DNA from: Gottfriedia acidiceleris
GTDB lineage: Bacteria > Bacillota > Bacilli > Bacillales > Bacillaceae_G
Assembly: GCF_023115465.1 (NCBI RefSeq)
Contig: NZ_CP096034.1
Span: 4,402,001-4,466,000 of the forward strand
Direction of reading: 5' to 3'
DNA: 64,000 nt
Position numbers and translations under genes: made by a program. The notes below the pieces were generated by a model. That model saw only the letters and a program-made list of their open reading frames with translations, was not told the DNA's origin and did not search any database. Positions within the stretch are counted from its first letter, which is position 1; each line of letters opens with the position of its first letter. This document shows positions 1 through 8,861 of the stretch, one piece after another.

Positions 1-320
1 GGATCTACGGTAGGATCTGTCACTTGCATAATTCCTAATCCATTATCAGAAGAAATAACTGGTTGTCCCTTTTCATCAAATTGTCTCCAAGATGATTCTT
101 TCATTGCAATGGATTTAACAACTTCAGGTGGAATATTCTTACTTAATGCTGCATTCGTTAGTAAACAATTAATTTGTTGATTAGATGGATTTACATTTTG
201 TTTAATTTCACCCATTGGTAAACATTTCGTAGACCAATCCGTTGCTGCTGATGCTTTTCCAGCAACTAATCCAATGGAAAGCATCGTTAATAAGCCTACT
301 TTTAACATTGTTGATTTCAA
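1..320 (-). CDS. Lytic transglycosylase-like (SLT domain) protein, N-terminal part, cut by window edge
   Basis: Read on the minus strand from a TTG at 320 that follows a GGAGGAG ribosome site; the frame runs open off the left edge. The first 25 residues form a signal peptide ending in GKASA. Around residue 75 is a KESSWR stretch, the catalytic Glu-Ser of SLT transglycosylases, followed by a GLGIMQVTDP motif typical of that fold. The protein would be secreted and cleave the glycan strands of peptidoglycan. Two cysteines at about 33 and 52 may pair. Its neighbours are other wall hydrolases. The 3' half is outside the window, so extra domains cannot be judged. Confidence 0.8.
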   Translation of the reverse strand, partial: MKSTMLKVGLLTMLSIGLVAGKASAATDWSTKCLPMGEIKQNVNPSNQQINCLLTNAALSKNIPPEVVKSIAMKESSWRQFDEKGQPVISSDNGLGIMQVTDPTVD

Positions 321-413
321 AACTTTACTCCTCCCCAATCTACTTAATTTTCTATCTTTCATTGTATCATATAAACATATTTTTCTTTAAACTTGTTACT
401 CAATTAAACTAGT

Positions 414-447
414 AAAAAAAGTGACTCACAATGAGTCACTTTTTTTA
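414..447 (-). terminator. Intrinsic terminator of the glucosaminidase gene
   Basis: Perfect 8-bp stem GTGACTCA/TGAGTCAC with a CAA loop, flanked by seven A on one side and seven T on the other, so it can work in both directions. It sits directly behind the stop codon of the glucosaminidase gene. Confidence 0.85.
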
Positions 448-2856
448 TTTTAATTCTTGTTTAACATAACTTGATGATACCCATCCAAAGCTTCCATTCG
501 CTAGTTGGACTTTATACCATTTTTTTGTACTATCCATTGTTAAAGTACCATCTGTATTTGTATCAATACTTACGTAATTATTAAGGTTTAACGTACCAAT
601 CACATTGTTTTCAGCTGTAGTTGCAGCTGAGCGCACGTTTAAACCATCTGCTGTTATTCTACCTAAGTTTTTAACAGATAAAGTTTGGCTATATGCATTT
701 AATTTAATACTGTTTGTCCAAAAAACATTCCCATCGATCGATAATTTAATCCAATAATTATTTGTTTTTTCAAGAAGAAGGAAAGTTGTACCGGCTGTAA
801 TCGATTTCACTTTAGCCGTATCTCCCTTTGCGGTGTATAGATCAATGTTTCCTTTTGCAACCGCTTGGATATTAGCAGGGAATACATCACTACCAACAGG
901 AGTAGATGGACTGCCCGGAATCGTAGTATTCGGTTGAGCTTTATCATAGTACGCTTTATCAAACGGTAGAATTTTTTGCATATGTTGAGCAATCAATTTA
1001 CCCCAGTTTGGGTCAGTCGCGTAATAAAAATTCATTCCTTCACTCGCTGTATCTATTCTTACATTGCTCATATCTTTTGTACTAAAACCAAGATATGCAC
1101 CTTTATATTTCCAGTTACTTGGATTTAAGTAAGTGGATTTAATTGAGCGTGCAATATACTCTACATTTTCTTGTACACTCATAAATTTGTATGATGCTAT
1201 ATATGGCGTTGCATCATAAGAACCAAAGCCAAATAAGTTATTTTTTCCTAATGAAATTTGCGAAGTACCAAATCCACTTTCATGAATGGCATGTGCTGCT
1301 AAATAAAGTGCATTTACACCATATTTATTTCCAGCATCAATAAATAATTGTCCTTGACCAGTCAGTATACTCTTAACTCCACTTTTCAAGTTATTAGCAA
1401 TATAGGTATTAATTTGCGCAGCAGTTACTGGCGAAGGTGTACGCAGATCAATAAACTGGTAGCTATCTCTTGATGTCAGTGGGTCACCAGTTTTAACTTG
1501 TTTGATATATAATCCTGATACATATCCCGTTTTCCCATTGTAACTAACCTTATACCAATTGTTAGAAGTTTTATCAGTCGCAATTAAAACCATATTTACG
1601 GGAATTACTGTAAGCAACGGTGAAGAAGCATCATACGATTGACGTAAATTTAATTCTGAAGTCGTAATATATGTCGAATCTGTAATATTCGTTATTGTCA
1701 CGACATCGCTTTTTCCAAAATCCAATGCTCTTACATATCCATTTACACCGTTATAAGACACACTATACCAATTACCAATTTTTTTGCTAATCGGGATAAC
1801 TATATCTTTTGGAATTTGAATAAGCTGCTTTGAAGCATTGCTGAACGATTGATATAAATAAGTTGTATTAAGCGCTTTATAATTTGTAGTAGTAAATGTT
1901 GTGAAGCTATTTGTAGTTACATCCTCACTCTTAACATAAAGATTTTGTCCATTGTAATTAATTCGATACCATATCTTTCCTACTAAATCTGTCGCTTTTT
2001 GAGTTGAAGCAAAGCCATTATCTCCATTAACTGTAGTTACTACAGGTTTTGTCGCATCTGGAGTTGCGTATAAGTTAGTGACTGCTTTCGTAAAATAATA
2101 TGCAGTACTTGTTGTTTCATATTTTATTTCATTTACTTTTGTAAAATTATTAATATAAACATATCCCGTTTTACCATTAACCGTGACGTAATACCAGTTA
2201 CCAACACGTTTTGAAGATGAAATGACCGTACCACTTGGAATACTTGATAGTACTTTAGAAGATACACCATAGGTTTGATATAAACTTGTATTTCTAATTG
2301 CTTTATATTTTGTTTGGGCAAATGTAGCTACAGAACTTTTCGTAACATCTGCGCTATTTACATACAAGGTTTTGCCATTATAACTAACGCGGAACCATGT
2401 TTGGCCAATGCTATTTACAATGTTTTGAGTACTATAAAATCCATTATTAACAACTACAGAATATGCTGCAGCTTTTTTCGTATCAGGCGTTGGATATAGC
2501 TTAGTAGTTTTATTTGTAAAATAATAAGCAGTAGCTTGAGTAGTGTATTTATAATATTCCTTTAAATACGTACCACTTACCCAACCAGTTTTTGAACTAT
2601 AAGTCACTTTGTACCAATTACCATTCTTTTGAGTAGCGGTAATTAATTTTCCTTTTGGAATAATCACAAGTGATTTATAGGTTGTACCTGCACCCTGTCT
2701 TACATTTAGATTTGCTGTCGTTTGATACTTTGTTGTAATATTTACAATTGCTGCACTTGCTTTTGATGTTTCCAAACCGATATTAGGACAGGAAATGCTG
2801 GAGGTGCCTACTAATATGCCTGTTGATACCAAAAGTACTCTTCCCATTTTTTTCAT
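445..2856 (-). CDS. Secreted N-acetylglucosaminidase (LytD/GH73-like) with about eight bacterial SH3 modules
   Basis: Predicted autolysin of about 803 residues. I chose the ATG at 2856 (AAAGGA 11 nt upstream) over an in-frame TTG seven codons earlier. A signal peptide is followed by six SH3b-like modules, each ending in a 'GYV' or 'GWVSG'-type strand, then a glucosaminidase domain with the motif HAIHESGFGTS (putative catalytic Glu near residue 526) and LGKNNLFGFGSYD, then two more SH3 modules. Modules 2-3 and 4-5 look like two copies of a two-module unit: both pairs have 'AYYFTK/N...LYPTPD/LYATPD' and then 'YKA...LYQ...YGNWY'-type segments. SH3 modules usually bind wall peptides. It should cut the GlcNAc-MurNAc bond during growth or separation. 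Exact domain count is by eye. Confidence 0.88.
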   Translation of the reverse strand: MKKMGRVLLVSTGILVGTSSISCPNIGLETSKASAAIVNITTKYQTTANLNVRQGAGTTYKSLVIIPKGKLITATQKNGNWYKVTYSSKTGWVSGTYLKEYYKYTTQATAYYFTNKTTKLYPTPDTKKAAAYSVVVNNGFYSTQNIVNSIGQTWFRVSYNGKTLYVNSADVTKSSVATFAQTKYKAIRNTSLYQTYGVSSKVLSSIPSGTVISSSKRVGNWYYVTVNGKTGYVYINNFTKVNEIKYETTSTAYYFTKAVTNLYATPDATKPVVTTVNGDNGFASTQKATDLVGKIWYRINYNGQNLYVKSEDVTTNSFTTFTTTNYKALNTTYLYQSFSNASKQLIQIPKDIVIPISKKIGNWYSVSYNGVNGYVRALDFGKSDVVTITNITDSTYITTSELNLRQSYDASSPLLTVIPVNMVLIATDKTSNNWYKVSYNGKTGYVSGLYIKQVKTGDPLTSRDSYQFIDLRTPSPVTAAQINTYIANNLKSGVKSILTGQGQLFIDAGNKYGVNALYLAAHAIHESGFGTSQISLGKNNLFGFGSYDATPYIASYKFMSVQENVEYIARSIKSTYLNPSNWKYKGAYLGFSTKDMSNVRIDTASEGMNFYYATDPNWGKLIAQHMQKILPFDKAYYDKAQPNTTIPGSPSTPVGSDVFPANIQAVAKGNIDLYTAKGDTAKVKSITAGTTFLLLEKTNNYWIKLSIDGNVFWTNSIKLNAYSQTLSVKNLGRITADGLNVRSAATTAENNVIGTLNLNNYVSIDTNTDGTLTMDSTKKWYKVQLANGSFGWVSSSYVKQELK

Positions 2857-3111
2857 GAATCTAATTTTCCTTTCCAACCATTTTTACATTTAATACGTAA
2901 AATAAAACAATCCAATTCTATTAAACTAGTAAAATTAATAAACTATAATTTTTTTAAAATGAAATTAACAAAAAGTTAACACTAAAGTTAAGTATAAGTC
3001 ATAAAATGTCGGAATTTAAATTGTTTTATCAATAATTATATCGGTAAAAAAAGGAAATTGTTTTATATTATCGAAACGACAACCATTTTGTAATTAAATT
3101 GACACAATTCT

Positions 3112-3165
3112 AAAAAAAAAGTTAAAAAGACCATACAGAAGACATTTAACTCTTCTCCATGGTCT
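3112..3165 (-). terminator. Intrinsic terminator of the lysozyme-like gene
   Basis: On the minus strand the stem AGACCAT/ATGGTCT starts at the stop codon, encloses an inner AGAAG/CTTCT pairing and is followed by a long interrupted T tract. Confidence 0.7.
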
Positions 3166-3781
3166 ATTGATTTCCTACTATATTATGTTTAAGTGGGACT
3201 AAAATCTCGAAGTACTTTGTTTTCTTCATTACTTTTTGACTATATGTGAAATCACCATAACAATATGGATATCTGAAATTTTTCTTATTATTATTACACG
3301 TATAAAGCTCTGGATTCGTCTCTACCATCGATAAAGAATAAGTTTTAGCAAGTTGATCTGTATGTTTACCCCCATGTGTTTTTACAAAATCAATATAAGC
3401 AATCCCCATATTGTAACTTTGTATGATGGTTTGTAAATCAACACCTTGCTTTTTACCATAGGAATACACGTCTTTAAAATGTGAGACACCTTGTTGTATG
3501 CTTTTTGATGTATCTTGAATACTATCCTTTGCTAGTCCTAGTGATTCTGAAGCCTGCATTGGATCTTTTCCTTTACCCTTCGTTTCTTGCATCATTAGCC
3601 CTAGTAATAAAGGTGTGTATTCTTCTAAATTAGACGTCTTTAACTCAGTGTAAACTTGTGTTTCATACTTCAACACATCTTGGAAATAGTAACGATAGAT
3701 CGCAAATAACCCAATAATTGACATCAGAAGTGTAAATAAAAGAAGTCTTTTAATAATTTTCCACATTCTATTCTTTTTCAT
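3164..3781 (-). CDS. Membrane-anchored lysozyme-like (CwlT N-domain type) muramidase
   Basis: 205 residues from the ATG at 3781; GGAGGT lies very close upstream (an in-frame TTG at 3790 is the alternative). One N-terminal transmembrane helix (about 10-30) is followed by an extracytoplasmic domain that resembles the lysozyme-like family (Pfam Lysozyme_like, as in CwlT): MMQETKGKGKDPMQASES near residue 65 contains the expected catalytic Glu, and IIQSYNMGIAYIDF fits the central helix. Without the NlpC/P60 half of CwlT it is a stand-alone muramidase. It lies between two other cell-surface genes, each with its own terminator, so it is probably monocistronic. Confidence 0.75.
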   Translation of the reverse strand: MKKNRMWKIIKRLLLFTLLMSIIGLFAIYRYYFQDVLKYETQVYTELKTSNLEEYTPLLLGLMMQETKGKGKDPMQASESLGLAKDSIQDTSKSIQQGVSHFKDVYSYGKKQGVDLQTIIQSYNMGIAYIDFVKTHGGKHTDQLAKTYSLSMVETNPELYTCNNNKKNFRYPYCYGDFTYSQKVMKKTKYFEILVPLKHNIVGNQ

Positions 3782-3968
3782 TACCTCCAAACATTTCTCT
3801 TTAATACATTATAACGAATATTCCTATTTAAAAAAGCAATGTGCTAAAACTACATATATTTGACATTAAAATGTGAAAAAAGAAATATTTCTTATAATAA
3901 TCATTTAATAAGAATTGTACCCTTTTAATCCTAGCTTAATAATTGCGTAATCTTCCAACACTGAATTC

Positions 3969-4003
3969 AAAAAAAGAGTCCAACCTAAATTGGACTCTTT
4001 TCT
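3969..4003 (-). terminator. Intrinsic terminator of the TcaA-like gene
   Basis: Stem AAAGAGTCCAA/TTGGACTCTTT with a six-base loop, poly-A on one side and T-rich on the other, just behind the stop codon at 4009. Confidence 0.85.
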
Positions 4004-4008
4004 ACAAT

Positions 4009-5307
4009 TTACTTTATCTCTTTTACTTCTACTATACGATCCATTTTTAATTCATCATTTTCTCTTGAGAAATGGTAAGTAATTTCAAATGATTTCATTT
4101 TAGTTTTACCATGTTTATCAGTTATCTCATACGACTCATTTGTTGTAATGATCATACCCGAATCATCTTGCTTTGAATTTTTCATAGAAAAGCTTGTGAG
4201 TTTTTGCGTTGTATCCTTTTTCTTAATCTTGTCTTGATATTCCTTAGACTGTAAGAATGCTTGGCCATTTTGATTAAACAAGCCGTTAATTAGTTGCTTT
4301 TCTTCTAAATCAGAAGAAGGCTTAGGACTTGGTAAATAGTTATCAAAAAATCGTTTAAGTCCTGCAAAGAAACCATCTTTTTGATCTGTCTCGTCCTGAT
4401 TGTCAACTGGCGTATCAAACATTAAATCTACATATTTTCCTGTAACCGGAATATCATCCGTTTTATATAATTCACCATTCTTTTCAATCTCAGCGTGAAC
4501 TACTGTTTTACCATTTAATAAAAACGGACCAAAGCGATCTAGTTCACTTACTTTTTGCCCCGTATCTTTTCCATTTACAAATAGTTCTGCCTCAGGTTCG
4601 TTTGAATAAATTTGAACATAACTAACATTAAAAGTTAATTCTTGCGATAACTTATTTTTTGAAGCAGAGGAAAAATCTATATCAACTGAATCCTGAACAT
4701 CACTATAAACACCTTTATATGAAACAGCCATAGTATACTTTCCAGGTAAAATTTTGTGGTATGTTGTTTCATATTCGTCTTTATTTAAATGTGTAATATG
4801 ATTATTTAATTTTAATTCTATGTCGTCAATTGGCGAAGAAATCTTTAATTCGAATGGTTGGGCACTTATTAAATATGTTTGATAAATCCCTAAAAATTTA
4901 CTACCCTTTTTAATTGAAAGCACATAATTTCCACGACTATCTATTAACTTACTATTCACTACTTTATTATTTTGAATCATATCGTCAAATTTATCTAAAA
5001 CATCATAGCTATTTAAGTAATCCATAAATGCGATTACTGACTCCTCATCTAAAGATGCCCCGGTACCGCCTTTTTGCAGCATATGTGTGACTTCTTTATA
5101 ATTATTATCTGACACAGCTTTATCAAAAACCTTCACTAATCTTTTAGGCGAATTTAAGTAGCTTAATGTTAAATGTGTAATTAATATCACGATAATTGGT
5201 ATTAAAATAAACATCCATTTTCTTTTAAAACTAGGTATTCGTTTTTTTCGCATTGTTCGTATACCCGCTCTTGACAAGGAATTTTGTTCTCTTAACTGAG
5301 TTTCCAT
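4009..5307 (-). CDS. TcaA/YvbJ-like membrane protein with C-terminal NTF2-like domain
   Basis: 432 residues. A basic cytoplasmic tail of about 30 residues precedes a single membrane helix (about 31-50, WMFILIPIIVILITHLTL) and a long extracytoplasmic part. The arrangement and the segments 'SYDVLDKFDDMI', 'GIYQTYLISAQPFELKI' and 'ELFVNGKDTGQKV' fit TcaA/YvbJ proteins, which sense or modify wall stress and glycopeptide susceptibility in staphylococci. The last 110 residues look like the NTF2-like domain of that family. YvbJ and many relatives begin with a zinc ribbon; no cysteine pair is present here, so that module is missing. The start ATG has AGGGGA about 13 nt upstream. Role in wall homeostasis is by family only. 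Confidence 0.72.
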   Translation of the reverse strand: METQLREQNSLSRAGIRTMRKKRIPSFKRKWMFILIPIIVILITHLTLSYLNSPKRLVKVFDKAVSDNNYKEVTHMLQKGGTGASLDEESVIAFMDYLNSYDVLDKFDDMIQNNKVVNSKLIDSRGNYVLSIKKGSKFLGIYQTYLISAQPFELKISSPIDDIELKLNNHITHLNKDEYETTYHKILPGKYTMAVSYKGVYSDVQDSVDIDFSSASKNKLSQELTFNVSYVQIYSNEPEAELFVNGKDTGQKVSELDRFGPFLLNGKTVVHAEIEKNGELYKTDDIPVTGKYVDLMFDTPVDNQDETDQKDGFFAGLKRFFDNYLPSPKPSSDLEEKQLINGLFNQNGQAFLQSKEYQDKIKKKDTTQKLTSFSMKNSKQDDSGMIITTNESYEITDKHGKTKMKSFEITYHFSRENDELKMDRIVEVKEIK

Positions 5308-5552
5308 TTATTTTTAACTTCCCCTTAAATTTTCATTCTATATAGTGCATGTTTTTAATATATAAATTGAATCTAAATAAATACTTAAAAAAGTAAACTA
5401 TAGTCTATCATACTATTTTTTATTTAAAGGGTAAAAAGAAATTTTTTTATTAGTTAGTGGAAGTAATTGGTTTCATTTCTCTTAAATATATGTATGACAT
5501 CTTTTCCATTTACTTGTTAAACTATAAGAGTTGAGATATAGGAGGAGTGAAA

Positions 5553-6935
5553 TTGAAGCCGTTAGTTAATCGGAAAGAATCGATTTATTTTATATTACTT
5601 TTACTTATTAGTATTCCAATTTATTTTTTACTTATTTTCAGTGTTGTTGGTCTTATTATTTTAGGAATTTTAATCGTTTTACCACTTTTTGCCCATTTAA
5701 TTTTCACTGCAAAAATACGTATTAATGGCGTTAAGATTACTGAAAAACAATTTCCAGAAGTATATTTCAAAACAAGAGAAATTTCAAAGGAAATGGGCTT
5801 TTATTTCTTACCAGATGTTTATGTAGTCCAATCTGGAGGCCTGTTAAATGCCTTTGCTACGCGTTTCTTTGGACGGAATATGATTGTTTTATATTCAGAT
5901 CTATTCGAAGTGATTGAATCAAATCCAAAAGTAGTTGATTTCGTAATTGCACACGAGCTTGCACATATTAAACGAAATCATATTCTAAAACAGGCTTTAG
6001 TATTGCCTGCAAATTGGGTTCCTTTTTTAGGTTCTGCATATTCACGTGCATGTGAGTATACAAGTGATCGAATGGCTAGTCATTATATAAATGATTTTGA
6101 AGCATCGACAAAAGCACTTACAATGTTAGCCGTTGGTCGCAAATATTATCAACAAATTGATCAGCATGAATATTTATTAAATAGTAGCAATGAAAAAGGC
6201 TTTTTAATTTGGTTCAGTGAACGATTAATGTCACATCCAACTTTACCAAAACGTATTAACGCTTTGCATCATTTTAATAATGTAGAAAGCGATATTAAAT
6301 TTAAAACACCAAAACGCGTATATGGAATTGCTGTAATTGTATTCGGGTTGTCATTCGGGGTAATTGTCGGTGCAGGTTTATTGGTAGAAAAAGTGATTCC
6401 ACTAGCACAATCATTCGTTGATGGCTATTTAGCAGCAGAAACACCATTAACGCAAGCAGTACTTGATAACGATGTTGAACAAGTTAAAGAGTTAATTGAC
6501 GAAGGCGCAGACGTAAATGAATTAAATGATGACTACGAATCTCCACTTCTCATAACTTCATATACTGAAGAAGATCACCTTAACTTGGAAATGTTAAAGT
6601 TATTACTTGATAACGGAGCTAATCCTTCTATAGGAGATGCAGATGATTGGACAATCTTACACGCCGCTGCTTCTATGGGAGACAAGCAAGCAATTGACTT
6701 ACTCTTAAAATACGGAGCAGATATTAACCAGCAAGACAGTTCTGGAGAAACACCTATTTTTGATACAACTTATGACATAGATGATGTAAAAACATTCCAG
6801 TATCTAATTAAGAAAGGTGCAGACTTATCGATAAAGAATGTAGATGGAATGACAGTAAAAGAAGTAGCTAAGGAAAATGGAGCAAAGAAAATCTTAAAGT
6901 GGTTAGATCGTCAAGTAACCGAGATTAAACTTTAA
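5553..6935 (+). CDS. M48-family membrane metalloprotease with C-terminal ankyrin repeats
   Basis: About 460 residues from TTG 5553 (GGAGGA seven bases upstream; the GTG at 5547 is too close to it). Two membrane helices in the first 50 residues are followed by an M48 peptidase domain with the zinc motif HELAH (residues 133-137) and a downstream CEYTSDR segment carrying the third ligand Glu. A further membrane helix near residue 255-275 leads into four ankyrin-type repeats (TPLTQAVLDN..., ILHAAASMGD..., TPIFDTTY..., TVKEVAKENG...). HtpX-type M48 proteases degrade damaged membrane proteins; the ankyrin tail is not part of the usual family and may recruit a partner or substrate. A strong terminator follows. 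Confidence 0.85.
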   Translation: MKPLVNRKESIYFILLLLISIPIYFLLIFSVVGLIILGILIVLPLFAHLIFTAKIRINGVKITEKQFPEVYFKTREISKEMGFYFLPDVYVVQSGGLLNAFATRFFGRNMIVLYSDLFEVIESNPKVVDFVIAHELAHIKRNHILKQALVLPANWVPFLGSAYSRACEYTSDRMASHYINDFEASTKALTMLAVGRKYYQQIDQHEYLLNSSNEKGFLIWFSERLMSHPTLPKRINALHHFNNVESDIKFKTPKRVYGIAVIVFGLSFGVIVGAGLLVEKVIPLAQSFVDGYLAAETPLTQAVLDNDVEQVKELIDEGADVNELNDDYESPLLITSYTEEDHLNLEMLKLLLDNGANPSIGDADDWTILHAAASMGDKQAIDLLLKYGADINQQDSSGETPIFDTTYDIDDVKTFQYLIKKGADLSIKNVDGMTVKEVAKENGAKKILKWLDRQVTEIKL

Positions 6936-6975
6936 GACTTACGCAATTATTTTCCTTATTAAAGCATCAGAGTCA

Positions 6976-7018
6976 GTAAAAAAGCAAAGTTCAAAACTAC
7001 TGAACTTTGCTTTTTTAC
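6976..7018. terminator. Bidirectional terminator between convergent genes
   Basis: A perfect 18-bp stem (GTAAAAAAGCAAAGTTCA against TGAACTTTGCTTTTTTAC) with a seven-base loop, A tract on the left and T tract on the right. It separates the M48 gene from the convergent YARHG gene. Confidence 0.9.
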
Positions 7019-7051
7019 TAGCTTTTGAAGAAGTAACTGTCCTTTTTTCAA

Positions 7052-7645
7052 CTATTCCCTGGATTTAATTAGACTTAAATTATATTTTTCTACATCATTA
7101 AGCTCTCCACCATATGCTGGATTAGGTTTGTACCAAGACTTCGAGCTGAAATAAATCGTCAAGTCACTTGATTTAAATACTAAACCATGCCTAGCATAGA
7201 TTTCATTTCTGGCTAAACGTAATTCATTTGGAGCTAATTTAATTAGATCTGCATTCGTTAGTTTTTTACTATTACTTTCCGGTAAAACATAATCTTTTGA
7301 TTGTTTTTCTTCATCTGTAACTTTTGTTTCCTTAGTAGTTGTTTCTTTTGAAGTTGTTTCTTTAGCAACTTCCTTAGTTTTTGTTTCAGTTGCCTTTTCA
7401 CTCTTTGTTTCTTTTTTTACATCCTTATCAGCTACTGCCTTAGTAGAAGCATTTTCCTGATGAATATTACCTTCATTCATTATTTTGGGGTAAACATAAA
7501 AAATTGCTGTTGCACCAATTATAAGTACTCCAGCTATCGAGAGTATTAACGAAAAGTATCGTTTATTACTTAAACCATCTTCCTTATCCTTTAGTTTTCT
7601 ATGTTCTGAACGACTTTCAACTTTGTTTTCTGCCTTACTAGCCAA
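7052..7645 (-). CDS. YARHG-domain membrane protein with Lys/Thr/Glu-rich linker
   Basis: 197 residues from a TTG at 7645, with AGGGGAG upstream. The N-terminus is charged and cytoplasmic, one membrane helix spans about residues 30-50, then comes a low-complexity linker rich in KETK/TTKE (about 65-115) and a C-terminal YARHG domain with the diagnostic LRLARNEIYARHGLVF and a W-Y pair. YARHG domains are extracellular and of unknown function, often on wall-exposed proteins. The linker length is typical of a spacer through the wall. No neighbour suggests a pathway. Confidence 0.8.
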   Translation of the reverse strand: MASKAENKVESRSEHRKLKDKEDGLSNKRYFSLILSIAGVLIIGATAIFYVYPKIMNEGNIHQENASTKAVADKDVKKETKSEKATETKTKEVAKETTSKETTTKETKVTDEEKQSKDYVLPESNSKKLTNADLIKLAPNELRLARNEIYARHGLVFKSSDLTIYFSSKSWYKPNPAYGGELNDVEKYNLSLIKSRE

Positions 7646-7830
7646 ATTCTTTCACTCCCCTAATACAGTTATAAATAAATGCACTTATCATATTATCTAA
7701 TCTATTTGCTTAAAATCCAATTCTTTTAATAAAAGTTTAATACGTTATTAACACAATTGAAAAGACTATATTAAAAAAACAAGAAATCCCTAGCTCCGTA
7801 AATGGAAATAGGGATTAATCATCACTATAT

Positions 7831-8280
7831 TTATTGGATATTGACGCTAATATATTTGCCTCCTCTAGTTCCAACAATTACTTGTTGTCCAACTACAACA
7901 GGAGACGCCTCAATATTAACACCTAGATTAATCTTATTGATAATTTTTCCGCTACCACTTATTAAGTATAGATTCCCAACAGAATCACCTTGAATTAAGT
8001 AAGCTTTATTATCCTTTGTATATACGGCTACTGTAGATGACCACGCATAGTTTGGTGAATCTAAATGCCATTTTTCTTTTCCAGTAACAGTATCGTAACT
8101 AATTAATAAGCCCCCATTTATCGTTTTATACCTTGAAAAATTAAAAATAATCTGTCCTTTTAACGGGCCAGTTCCAACAATTGGAGTCGCTAACAGTCCA
8201 CCATTAACAGGATGATTACCTTTTATCGAATAACCAGGTATTTTCTCTCCCTCATATGTTAGTAGACTATTAAAATGAAA
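7831..8280 (-). pseudogene. 3' remnant of a PQQ-like beta-propeller repeat protein
   Basis: About 149 codons are open on the minus strand from an in-frame TAG at 8281-8283 down to TAA at 7831, without a credible start codon. The translation shows propeller blades: 'GLLISYDTVTGKEKWHLDSP', 'AYLIQGDSVGNLYLISGSG' and 'EASPVVVGQQVIVGTRGGKY'. 'D..TGKEKW' is the hallmark of PQQ-like blades. A full protein has several more blades, so only the C-terminal end remains. It faces the secA2 remnant and may once have been part of the same S-layer export locus; that link is inference. Confidence 0.8.
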
Positions 8281-8447
8281 CTACTAAGATTATATATAAT
8301 AGGAAGTAAGCAATTTGTCACATTTTGAAATTAACTAGTTATTCTTACTTAAAGATTGATTGCTTCATTTTGATTCTTACTATTTTTTACTTTATTATTA
8401 ATAATATAATTTTCAACCTTTTCTATGAATTCCCACTATTTACACCT

Positions 8448-8861
8448 TGAGTCCCGTAAAACTTATGATACATTTAAAGAAGAGACTTGATTGATTACCA
8501 GCTCAGGAGGGAACATCCTTGATCCAGACTTTTTTTTAGTTTATAAAGATGTTTAACACGGTATGGAGGGAGAAAAAAGGAAAACTTATTAGTATTTTAA
8601 AAAGCACGGCATTAAGTACTATAGATTTATATTGGACTGAACATTTAGAGCATTTACAACAATTGATTGAAGGGATACACTTAAGACAGTATACAGTATC
8701 AATAAGAAGATCCAATTCGACCATATGAATTTGATGGATTTACTCTGTTTGAACATACTCATAACATAATACTACAAGAAATATCAGCAAGTCTTGCTTC
8801 AACATTCCAAGAATTATCTTGTCCACAGGGGGTAGAAAAACAAAATGTTATCGTCGATTAA
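8448..8861 (+). pseudogene. secA2: Decayed secA2 (accessory Sec translocase ATPase), C-terminal remnant
   Basis: Three adjoining frames together read like the C-terminal third of SecA2. Frame one gives SSGGNILDPDFFLVYKDV (TGA at 8488 upstream, TAA at 8554). The next frame gives KSTALSTIDLYWTEHLEHL, then EGIHLRQY (ends at TGA 8726). A further shift gives DPIRPYEFDGFTLFEHTHN and continues to TAA at 8859-8861. 'W-EHL...GI-LR-Y...DP...Y...F' is the SecA helical scaffold signature. The motor domain is absent. The last codons overlap the slaP start by 17 nt, as expected for an old operon. The left boundary is uncertain. Confidence 0.85.

Noticed and set aside
7802..7993. 63-codon rightward frame
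   Set aside because: Antisense to the beta-propeller fragment, with no ribosome site.
8536..8724. 62-codon leftward frame
   Set aside because: Antisense shadow of the secA2 remnant, whose SecA-like motifs on the other strand are clear.
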